Below, piece after piece: positions 35,231-47,300 of a stretch of 64,000 bases of DNA. The stretch is from Lateolabrax maculatus (Eukaryota > Chordata > Actinopteri > Acropomatiformes > Lateolabracidae). The notes beneath the pieces are model-generated. The model saw only the letters and a program-made list of their open reading frames with translations. It had not been told where the DNA came from and made no database searches. Position 1 is the stretch's first letter. Every line of letters begins with the position of its first letter. Where the stretch lies: positions 15,315,501 through 15,379,500 of the forward strand of contig CM062213.1 of NCBI GenBank assembly GCA_031216445.1, in the 5' to 3' direction. A program made the position numbers and the translations under genes.

Positions 35231-35270
35231 CCGTATAAATTCCTGAGTGTGCGCAGACCGCGTCCTCAGA
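35231..35270 (+). promoter_or_regulatory. Candidate map3k12 core promoter
   Basis: 'CCGTATAAATTCC' gives a TATA-like TATAAAT at 35234-35240 in a GC- and CpG-rich setting. Transcription would be expected to start about 30 nt downstream, ahead of the GAG-rich leader. An alternative first exon ending at 35221 with donor GTGAGT is also possible. Confidence 0.4.
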
Positions 35271-35604
35271 GGAGAACTGTAACGAGGAGGAGGAAGAGGA
35301 GGAGGAGGAGGAGGCGCGCGAGCAGGAAAAACAAGCGAGGCAGAGAGGGGAGCGTAGCTGTGTTTACCGTCCAGAGCCAGCGCACCTCCAGTCGTCCAGG
35401 GCGGAGGGGAGAAGGAAAAAAAAAAAACCTCGTTGGATGCGGAGGGAAGGAGTGAGGAGGAGAAGATGCGCGGATGCTCAACACACGGACGCGCGCAGAA
35501 GGAAGAATTACTAGGCGGCTGTTATTAGAAAATCTCAAACTATAAGGAGGGAAAAAGGGCAATTTTGCAGACACCAGCAATGGGCTTCAGCTGTCGGTTC
35601 TGAG
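35270..35604 (+). other. map3k12 non-coding first exon (5' UTR)
   Basis: A GC-rich leader with a GAG/GGA tandem stretch at 35284-35314 ends at a donor GTAGGT (35605). It holds short upstream ORFs; the last, ATGGGC... at 35580-35603 (7 codons and TGA), stops one base before the splice site. The 12-plus kb to the start of translation (37824) shrinks to one 2.2 kb intron with acceptor at 37790-37791. The TSS is inferred. Confidence 0.45.
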
Positions 35605-37823
35605 GTAGGTTGTTGTTGTTTTTTTTTTTTTTGTTTTTTTTTTTTCACATTGGCAGCGTTCAGGTCTGTGGCTGATCTGACGCCTGAACACACCGCGCCC
35701 GGTCCTTTTATCGTCCAAACGCAAAAAACCGCCGCAGCGGCTCTGACCGTGACCTCGGTGGTGTCGGTGCGATGCGCCGGGGATCTGAACCGCAGGAGGT
35801 GCGAGGGGCCCCTCCGACTGCACCCGCGATGCACTGGCCTGTAACCGACCGTAGCCTCCTCCCGCAGCTCCCGCAGCTGATACCGCGAAATAGATCCATG
35901 TGGGAGCCGCAGAAAGTGCGTTAACAGGCAGGGTCAGTCGGATGTGAACGACGTGTGATTATTCCGGGTTTCAGACACCAGATGTGTCTCCGTGGTTGGG
36001 TTTCTCTCCGAGCAGAAAAATTATAATGAGGGTGTTTTTTCCAGACTTTGAGCTTTATGGCTGTGGTTTTGGTAATTAATCCTCCAGACTGGGTCTTCAT
36101 TGTTTTTTATTTTTGTTTTTTTTTGACTATTTTTATGATTTATCTCTTCCTGTTTTATGAATTATAGATGGTTATATACAGCGATAGGCAGTGGTATCAT
36201 GACACCGTGGGCTAATAGCTCACACATGAGATTCCACGTTACTTTTAGTGAGAGTAATTGTCACAGCAGGGTGGTCGATATGAATGTTTTAACAGAATGT
36301 AGACACATTTAGGCCTGGTGATTTGACTCAAATTGACCTTCAGACTGACCAGGATGTTGGCAGCAAATGTCAAAAAAAAAAAAAAAACCCTGAAATGACT
36401 AGATGATAACCTGGAAAGAAAACACATGTTTGTTTTGTCCCATGCTGTACAACAACACTGTTAAGGGTTTTGATTTGTATCATTATTTTACAAAGCAGGT
36501 AAAACCTGTCACCTCTTAGTCTTGCTTGTCAGAGATAGCAGAGGGGGAGTGTATCACTTCAAAAGGCTCTGACAAGAAATAATGCATTTTCATTCTCCGC
36601 CGAGCGTGTATACGCTGTAGTCCTTGGAGAAATGACAAGCTTTGAAGATGCTTGAGGAGAAGAGAATTCTCTCGTTATTATACAGCCATCATTTGATCCC
36701 ATCCATTTTAATATACCAGTGGTGTTGCTAAAGTAGGGTTGTAAATAACCAGCTGTGGCACCATTTTGCCTACAGAACATTGGTGTTGTTAATCATGAAC
36801 ATGCTAATCCAAAAGAAACGTAACACTATATAATATTCTGTAAGATGCAAGGAAATTACTTAGTTGAGGTACAGTGATGCTGCAGCACCTTTAAGGTTGT
36901 CAAGTTAGCCTAAGAGGGGGGTCTAATATTATTTGCTGCACACTTCATCAAAGGTAGTGCTGAGGCTTTCTCAGATTTATGGTCCAGACAGGCTGCTCTT
37001 TTGTCCTTTATCCACGCATCCTGAATCATGTTTCACATTCTAGTATTGATTTGATATCTTCAGAGATCAGACATCATGACTCATAAGTTAATGTCATTGT
37101 CCTGATCACTAGACACGTAGAGTGACAACCACTGTACTCTTGTCTTGACCCATATTTCAGTTTATACATTACACTATTGGTGCAGTAAGCAATACATTGT
37201 TACGTGTGAGTTGGGAGGAATGCTAAAAAGGATTAATATTTTGGATTATGCGCAATCTTTGTTTCATGAAATTTCTCTTCTATGCTGATGATGGACAGAT
37301 TAATAAAACTGCATCTGTTGTTGTGTACTCTGAAATGTTGCCCTTCACCATAGACCCCTACACAGTCCTTAAAGTCCCTCTGTATAGAAAGCTGCAAATC
37401 TCTCTCTGGATGATACAACAAAACAAAAAATTGCTTTGAACCAGAGAAACAAAAACATTTGAATGTGCATTTCTTTGATATTGATGGGAGATGTGCCTTC
37501 TTCTCTGCCTGCATTTGCAGATAGATCAAATAGGCTTTTTGGGGTACAGAACAGTCACTTCACGGAGCTCCTTTGCCATTTACGATAACTAAGTAACTAT
37601 AGCTAATGATTCTATTTATGGGAGGGCTAAATAATCATCTTCCAGACTCTCTCCTACAAACTCAATATTCAGCTAACTCATGGCTCCCAGAAGGGGAGAG
37701 AGCGATTTTAACGTTGATTTGATTTATAACAATTTCTCTTTTTCTCTCTTCCTCTCTCTCCATCTTTGGTCTATTGCTTATCTCTCTCCAGTTCTTTAGT
37801 TGTTCTGATGACCACAGGCCCTT

Positions 37824-38316
37824 ATGGCGCTTATTCATGAACCTCGTGCCCCCTCTCCTTCTCTCTCCGGCTTCAACACACCTCTGTCTGATCCTCCCTC
37901 CTTTCGCCGCCTCGATGCCGAAACACCCTGCACCCCCGAAATGGACCTGACCCCGACCCAGTGCGTCCTCCGCAACGTCCTCTCCATAGACACCGGAGGT
38001 GCCGTCGAGCCTGGGGGTGGAGGAGGAGAGGGGCAGACTGCTGGGCACAACCAGACGCCAGGCGAGGAACAACAGGAGCACTTTGCCAACAGCGTCCTGA
38101 AGCTCCACGAGCATGATGGGAGTCCTGGAAGGACAGAGGGAGAGGGGCAAGAGCTGGACTGCAGCGCGGTCAGGTGCCAGGTGGATGGCGCCAGGCTACA
38201 GTGCCAGTCTACCGGAGGGGGAGGAGGCTTTCTGGAGGGCTTGTTTGGGTGTCTGCGACCTGTCTGGACTATGATTGGCAAAGCTTACTCCACAGAGCAC
38301 AAACACAACCTGGACG
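37824..38316 (+). CDS. map3k12: map3k12 coding exon 1
   Basis: Residues 1-164. Includes the segment CVLRNVLSI...FANSVLKLHEHD that human MAP3K12 has only in its longer isoform. Acceptor TCTCTCCAG at 37791; donor GTAAGT, phase 1. Confidence 0.93.
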
Positions 38317-41300
38317 GTAAGTTTAGCAGTCAAATCCATTTCAACAAAGACACACTAAAAACATCCACACACACACACCGGCATCAATAGTTGCTCTTAG
38401 TTTTCCAATAAAAGCAATTATTAGTTCCCATTTAATTTCACTCTGAATCTTTGATATGCTAATTAAATGATTGTATCCCTCAGTTTAATTACATTAAACA
38501 GTCGGTAGAAAAATGACTCCCACAAAGGCCATGTTGTAAACAAACACTTTCCTTGACGTGAAAGAGCTGCAGACAGAGAGAGAGACTCTATCAAAGCTGT
38601 AAAGGACTTATTTCCCCTGATATTTCCCCCCATCGTTTCGCCTCCTTGTGCCCAGCCCACCTTCCTCCCACTACCACCCCCCAATGAAACTAGCTCCCTG
38701 TGACGCTGTGTTGTTTATGTCTGCAGCCACTACAATAGCGCAGAGCTCCCCCGGGACTCCTCTGCCAAATCTGCTTCATGAATTATGCATGGCCACGCTC
38801 TGACCCTGCGCCTCTCATCTCTATTAACACAAACCTGACACACGCACACACACACATATGTGAGCATGCGCCCAAGGATGACTGCACGCACAGATAAACA
38901 CATCCACAAATAGAAAACGGTTAATATGCAGCACTGACGTGAACATATAAAGTAAGATAAAATGCCAAAAACCAACTTGATAAAATAAATATGGCATCAC
39001 ACATCAGGCTTGAAGGTGGCAGATTCATATGTCTCCTTGTCTTTATGGCCTTCTGATATTTTATCACCCGTTTGACTCCCACATCTCCCCTTCGCTCCCC
39101 TCCTCCTTCCATCTCTCATTGTCTCCTTTTCATCCTGTGCTGTTATCACTCCCAGCCCATCTGCACCTCACTGCTCCCCTCCTCTGTGCAGTATCACAGG
39201 GAGTCACACACACTGAGGAGAGCAATACGGATATTATAAAAGTGAAATAAATAGGGGTATTGCAGCTGAATGCCTGCCTGCCACATCACAATGCTCTATT
39301 CTTAAGCTTTGATTGAAAGGCACAATGTAACATAATAGAAAGCAGGGGAAAATGTCTGTCCTTTATTGATTGTGAAGGACTGTGGGGTGCCTGGTGTTGT
39401 TATAAATTTCCTCATTTTTTCAGATCAAACAAAGCAGACCTAGGGATATTCTGGTGTATCAGATGGGGTTTTATGTCTTTACTTCGGGACATCTGAGGGG
39501 CTCATTAGAGGCAGAGCCCTCAATCTATCAGTGGAGAGCATTAATCATTCATAACACCCTTATTAATATGATAAATGTGTCTGAATCTTCTTTTCTCGGG
39601 GTTAGGAACAGCAGCGGGGCAGGCTGTGTATTTTCTCTGTATTAACAGTCTGTCTTCGGCCACATGGACCCCTGCCGACCCGTAGGGAATCCCCCTCCCT
39701 TCTTTTCTTTTTTAAACACACGGAGCCACCACCACCACCACCGTCACTGCCCCTCCACCTCCCTGTTCACCATACATCCGCATTAGGCTTTCAAAATCCC
39801 CTCCCTCTTCCAACCCTCTCCTGAGCGTTGGACCCCTGTTTTGCGTCAGCCCCACAATGGCCCTAAGCAGGATTTAGGAGGCTGAGGGAGAATTACCAAG
39901 AGGAGATTAAAGCTCCCTGTCTGTCTGCCTGCACACCCTGAGTCTTAGGTTAAGGTGAGGTTCAGCTACAGAACAAGATATCAACTTGGGCTCTGCGTTG
40001 ACTGTAAGAGCCGGGGCTTACAACCGGTTTTACTGTTACAGGTCTAGCCCATGATTTAATAGGTTCAGCTTTTGATATAGGCTTTAAATGTCCCACTAAA
40101 CATGACATGAGCGGGTTTTGTCTTCATTTTATAAGCATACCATATAAGCATGTTGTACATATTAAAGGAATAGTTACACATTTTAGGAAATAAGCTTATT
40201 CGCTTTCTTGCTTGCTTCTTGCGTGCTCTGTCCAACAGCAACAAACTCCACCTAGCAGCACCTCTAAAGCTCACTAATTCGCATGTTATTTCTGGTTTGT
40301 TTAACCCGTACAAAAAACCAAAGTGTAAAAACAACACCTCGTGGTTTTACAGGGGGTTGTGTGCTGGTGTGTTTCATGAAGTTGCCCGGCAATCAGTGGA
40401 AATTTCAGGAAGTTATAATGCGCTCATAATGCCGTTTTTACACTGTACGGATTAGATCAAGATATGACATGGGTGGATTTTGTCATCTTTCCGCAAGATC
40501 AGGCTAGCTCTTTCCCCCTGTTTCCGGTCTTTATGCTAAGCTAAGCTAACCAGCTGCTGGCTGTAGATTCGTATTAAACGGAGAGACATGAGAGTGGTAT
40601 CGTTCTTCTTATCTAAATGTCAAATGTCTTTTCTTTTAAAGTATGAAAAGACTGACGTCAAAATAACCCAATCGTGTCACTAGACAATGGGTGAAATGTT
40701 TTTAATAAACCTCAACATAAAGGATATTTATATTACTTATCAAAGGTGCAGTGCTGAACTGTCTGGTGTTTAGTTATGTTATGAAACATTAGCTGCACTC
40801 AAGAATATGAGTTTTTCAGCATAGTTTCCTCATCCAAGTTGGTGAAAATAACCTGTGATCCGCACAGGTTAAAACGACAGTCATCCCTCTGTTCTACATC
40901 CATTATGTTGACGTGTTACTACACTGATAAACTCACCGATTACTTTGCCTCCACCTTTTGACCCAACCTCAGAGGCGTGGGAGGTGCCATTCGAGGAGAT
41001 ATCTGACCTGCAGTGGGTGGGCAGCGGGGCCCAGGGTGCCGTCTTTCTGGGTAAACTACACGGACAGGAAGTGGCAGTGAAGAAAGTGCGGAACATCAAA
41101 GAGACTGACATCAAGCACCTGCGCAAGCTCAAACACCCCAACATCATCACTTTCAGGTAAGGACAAATGAGCAGAGCGTTCCACTAAAAGTGCATGTTTA
41201 TACGGCATATGATTGACATTACTGGCATCGTAACAACTCTAATGTGCTCTGCCCACACTTCCCTACACTCTCAGAGGTATTTGTACCCAGGCTCCATGTT

Positions 41301-44300
41301 ACTGCATCATCATGGAGTACTGTGCCCAGGGACAGCTGTATGAGGTGCTGAGAGCAGGCAGGAAGATCCATCCGTCCCTGCTCATGGACTGGGCCATGGG
41401 CATCGCCGGGGGCATGAACTATCTTCACCTCCATAAGATCATCCACAGAGACCTCAAGTCACCAAAGTGAGTTTTGTAGACCTGGTGTAGATTAAGTGTG
41501 TGATTACAGCTCCGTCATTCAAGTCTAAATGTTAATGTTAGCGCTAACAGGTCACTAAATAATTACAATTAGAGCTTAAGCAGCCATACTTTTTAGAGGC
41601 CTTAAGAAATTAAGTGATCCAGTATTTACAGGGGAAAAGCAAAGATTATATGAAAAAATATTTTTATATATTTTACGTTATAGAAATATGTTCTTTTCCT
41701 ATCCTTTTAATCATCTCACAAACCCTCAGAACCACTGCTTTACAAAGATACATCGATTGACAAAATGTATATGCTATAATTAATGAGCAGATTTCTAACT
41801 CTGAAAAGCCCTAACAAAACATGGAGTGATGATGTGTCGTGTTACTGACTGGCCCAGTGATTGGATTCAAATAGTATACATTTAGTAGACAGCTGATTTA
41901 ACTTAGATGTTTGTTTTTTTTTTTGTTGTACACAGATGAACTCAAACATGAAAATAAACTTGGTGTTCAATGTTTCATTCCAGCATGCTGATCACCTACG
42001 ATGACTCAGTTAAGATTTCTGATTTTGGCACGTCCAAAGAGCTGAGTGACAAGAGCACCAAGATGTCCTTTGCCGGTACGGTGGCTTGGATGGCTCCTGA
42101 GGTCATACGCAACGAACCAGTCTCAGAGAAGGTGGATATTTGGTAGGTGTCACAAACCTTTTATACTGTCCTTCTGCAATGGTGAACCGTTGCAATTTCA
42201 CTTGATTTGTCTTGTCTGTCATAGAATCTCATTAGTTACAGGCTACTACAGTATAGAGCGTAGGATCCTATTTCCAGAAAATCTATTCAGTATTATGTAC
42301 AATATCTCATTACATGAAATTCTATAGGGCCTCTGCTATACCTGATGGGTTGCCCTGTGTTAGGCCCTGATCTCCCCCAATACATTCTCCCCCTCTTTCT
42401 CCCATCCTACATCCCTCCATCACTCTTCCTCTCCGTCCTGAAAGGAACGCTGGCTAATTTAATAATTGATTTGCCAGATGCTGCAGTGCTCAGGAGAGGC
42501 TGGGATAACCTTCCGAGCCTGCGGATGGTTTGGCCCAAGGCCAGCAGTGCATTAGCAGAGAAGTGAAAATAGGATTAAAAAGCTTTTGATGTGGAAAGAA
42601 AGCAAAGCATGGGTGTATACTGCACAGTTTTGTTTAAAGTTATGTAAATTATGTAGTAGTCCATACCACAAGGAGAGTGAGTCAGAGAAGGAGAGGCTGT
42701 AGTGAAGTATTATGTTGAATGTGTTCAGTTTTGTTTTGTGCTGACAGCTGGTACAACTCATGTTCCTTTCCGATTTTATGTAAGGACTATACTCAAGTAG
42801 CCAGGGGTAGAATTTAACATAAACACATTTTAAGACAATACAAATTAACTAAACGAAAACTGTACCTTTAATAACTTTAACTCAATTCTATTCAATACAA
42901 CTATATTTATTCCTTCAAGGACAATTGCATACAACAGCTCGCCACGCGGGTCAACAAATAAACGCAATAAAAAGGAGAATAAAGAAAAAATACTCTTGAT
43001 GTTTCATTTGGTTATTTAGCTACTGAGTTTGTGGATAAAAAGATCAAACAATATTCATTTCAAGACAATTCAAGAGTGGAGTTTATCTTCAAATAAAAAT
43101 CTAATACTTTATTATAGTACTTTAAGATTAGTCACATTGAATTGACAAATGAGTTATTCATTATATTGCTGAATTATATAATACTGTAGAGAAAAAAATC
43201 AATAACATAATTGTAATCCATCATCTAATTAACAGCTAATATTTAACCTGGTGGTAAAAAAAAATACATGCACTGTCTTGAATTCAGGTATCTCTTCTTG
43301 TGCATTTATATCACGAATCATCAACAAGGAGATGGAGAGACACTAAAAATACACATGTAAACACAATATCACACACCCCCCTCAATTCTGCGTGTGATGC
43401 TATGAGCACCTTGGATACCTTACATGGTCACCATGGAAACCCAGAGAGTCACCAACAACAGACTTTCCTTAGTTACCTTCCCCTTGGGCCTGCTCTCTTG
43501 CTCCCCTACCAAACAGAGATAGAGCAGGAGCTCATCAATGAAACACTGAACTGTAGTGGAACAAAAAGCACCATGTTTTGGCAAAGGTTTGTCACCAATT
43601 GCTGTATTTTTTAGAGCTGTGATGTATTTATCAGGGTGTGTATAAATTGACCTGACACATACAAGCAATCACTGGAAATCTGAGATACGTTATTTTGGCT
43701 ATTACCAGTGTAAATGTTCAGCATTAATTAACATGATTTTTCAGCAGTGACAAAACTTTTCATAGTGCCAAACTGATTAAATTTTGATAATAATCAGTTC
43801 AAGCTACAAAGAATGCCCACAAGGCATGAGCATCAAAGGCATTTATTAAAGTGAAAAAAGTTTCTGTCAGATATATCAAATGTAGTTCAATCTAAGATTT
43901 CGATAAGATTTATTTCCGCAAAGTTTAAAGTGTGACATTTCAGCCATGCTTCCTTTTATCAGTTCATTTCACAACTTGAAAGTAAATATGCCACATCTTT
44001 CTGCAGGTCATTCGGTGTCGTGCTGTGGGAGATGCTGACAGGAGAGGTGCCCTATAAGGACGTGGACTCCTCCGCTATCATCTGGGGAGTGGGCAACAAC
44101 AGTCTACAGCTGCCTATTCCCGATGGCTGTCCAGACAGCTTCAAACTGCTCCTGAGGCAATGCTGGTGAGCGAGCGGGAAGGGAGGAGGAGGGAGTAGAG
44201 ATGAAGGGAAGAGGAACGATATGGAAAAAGACAGTTGAGGCATCAGCACTAAGCGAATATAATGACTTTAAAAAGCTTTAAGAAGGCTGACAGAGTGAAA

Positions 44301-47300
44301 GTTGTCTAGAGAAGGAAAAAGTTGAAAAACATAAAAAGATATTTTTCAAAGAGGGAACTAATAATAAGAGAGGAAAGGTAATTTTCTTCCAAATCCCTTA
44401 CATTGCTGACAAAACATTTGTTTAAATTGTTCACAGGAACTGCAAGCCAAGAAACAGACCTTCCTTCCGACAGATTCTCCTGCATCTGGACATCGCCTCA
44501 GCAGATATCCTATCGACTCCACAAGAAACTTACTTTCAGTCTCAGGTAAGCTTCCTTTATCTCTGTCAACAGTCCCAACTCAAAAGCTACTTTGATTTAA
44601 TTACATTTTTAGATTTTATGATTTATGATTAGATTTTTTTTAGATTCATCAATACCAGTTTAGACGTTAGAAAAGGGGAATGAAATCCAACAGCACTTAA
44701 TTCACAATCTTGTTAAAAACATTGTAATTAATGGGAAATATAATTGACAACCATCATTTCTCAAGTCACTGTCCCTCTTGTCAAATAAATAAATAGACAT
44801 TAGATGAGAGACACATGAGCTCTGTCTGTCTCTTAATAGAAAACCTCCTGTCAACAGCAGCCAGTATCTCTAATAGTCATTTTGCTGTCAACCCAATGCC
44901 AATTGTTTCCAGTCTGCTGCAGTAACTGCAGGCAGTGCAGAGTGTGCAGCTGCACCAGGGCAGCAGGCCTCTAGGGAGCCCACTAATAATACCTATGCTT
45001 TCAATCACAACATATTATTGTTGGTTCTTGGTCTTTGTTCCTTGTACGTTTTTCAACCGCCATCATATCAAAGCGTGATGGAGAAGATCTGTGTGATGGA
45101 GAAGGAGGGCGTGTGTTACTGCCTGCGATAGGGTGGGGGAAGGGGCCAATGACAAATATGTTAGACCACTGCAAACCAAAACAGATGAAGGACAGGAGAC
45201 TTAGAAGAAGAAGTATAATTGTGTGGAAGATATGTGTTTACTCAACCATGCAGAACCACAGATCCATTTATAACTCAAGCATGTATAATCACGAGACACA
45301 CTTGTGCACACAAACACACAAAATGAATACAATTTTATTTTTCCTTTCACAGGCAGCCCGCTGCCTCCTCCTCCATTTAAATCTCTTGATGCAAAATACA
45401 AACCTCTGTCACTCTTTCCACTTATCCTTGATCCTTTATTCCCCCCGCCCAGCTTCTCTCCTCTCTGCCCCATAATGGATTTTCTTGTGACGTTAGAAAG
45501 AAGTATTTGCTGCTGGAGTGTATTGATTGCTTTAATGGCAGGGAGCAGAGAGCAAAAAGAGGGGAGAAAAAGGGGACTGGAGACATAGAAGAGTGCGCAT
45601 TGAGTCCATTAGCTTAATAAGAAGAGCATCACTCATGCACAGACAGAATTACACACACACACACACACACACACGTGTGCTACACGCACATGCATGTACG
45701 CACACACTCGTATATCTGACTTCCTTTGTCCTTTGATATGACAGGTATCAGATAACAGCTGCCACGCTCCACTGTGTACAAGAAAATGCCCACAATGCAT
45801 TTTTTTTTTTTTGTGCTCATGTCATGTCAGTTCATGTTAAGTTTTGCTCCCACTGTATTGATTATCATCTGACAGCTTAATGGGTTTTGTTTCAGTGATA
45901 CACATGAACCTCAGTCTCTCTGCAAATTAAGAGCTTTTTTTTACCAGATCAAGGTGCAATGAAGTTTATTCTCACTATTAATATCATTTATTAATACTAT
46001 TACTCAAATGAGGTCCAGTCTTACTTCATTATCCCATCGGAAGACCCAGGAATGGCAGCATCTGATCTGTACACTTTCTAAGTAAAACACAGAATTTAGA
46101 AACAGGTGCTAAGAAAAAATGTTATACAGCTAGAAAGAACAAGCTGCCAAAATATTAAATCTTAATATATGGTGGAGCAGGTACCTGGCCAGCAAGAAAT
46201 GTTTTATTCTTACCAGGAAAATGGTGAAATATTCAGGTTCTGTAAGTCATTAATACCTGCTGTGATGGGTGTGTTTTATGTGTCTCACCAGGCGGAGTGG
46301 AGGGACGAAGTGAGGCACCACTTTGAGGAGATCAAGTCTGAGGGGACGTGTCTTCACAGGCTGGACGAGGAGCTGATCAAACGCCGCAGAGAAGAACTCA
46401 GGTTAGCAAAGGAATTGTAACACAAACACACAGAGAGCAACACCTTGAAATACAGATGTGGCTATATATAGAAAAAAATCTCCACCACTAACAAATACAA
46501 TAGGATAAGCTAACTAATGAGAAACCCATACAATTATAAAGTAGTACATAAATGTATGTGTCTGCATATTAATGTCCTTCTCCCTGTTCCCCCTCCCCAC
46601 AGACATGCGCTGGACATCCGAGAGCACTATGAGAGGAAACTCGAGAGAGCCAACAATCTCTACATGGAGCTCAACGCCATCATGCTGCAGCTGGAGATCA
46701 AAGAGAAGGAACTGCTCAAGTATGAAAATTGACTGATTTATAGTACCTATAAAAAGTACTCACCCCCTTGGAAGTTTTCATGTTTTATTGTTTTACATAA
46801 TTGAATCAAAGGGAATTTAATGCAGTGATCAACAGAAAAAAAAGCCCTTCAATGTGAAAGAAAAAATAGGTCTAAATTAAATATTATTACACTGTATAAC
46901 AGCATGTAATCATTTTCTAACTGGTGCAAAAAGTTTAATCATACTGTACCAATAGGAAAACTAGAGTTGTAATTATTCAAATACTTTGTGCAGTACAAAG
47001 ATGTATCCATCCACATTGGTTAAGAAGTGTTTTTGTAATGAAAGAGCACAGAAAAGTTCATCCGTAATGTGAAGTGAATGACCATTACATCCAGTCACAC
47101 AAGGCCATTGCATGTAACAAAGTGCTCTCTTATGACATCCTGAGTATCCACTGACATCCATTAAATGAATATTGGCTTTGTGTTTAAACACCAGGAGGGA
47201 GCACTCACTGGACAAGAAGTACCCGGGCTGCTTCAAGCACCACAGCTCCAGACAGTCAGCCTCCTCCAACTCTATGGAGAAACTCATGAAGAAGCGCAAC

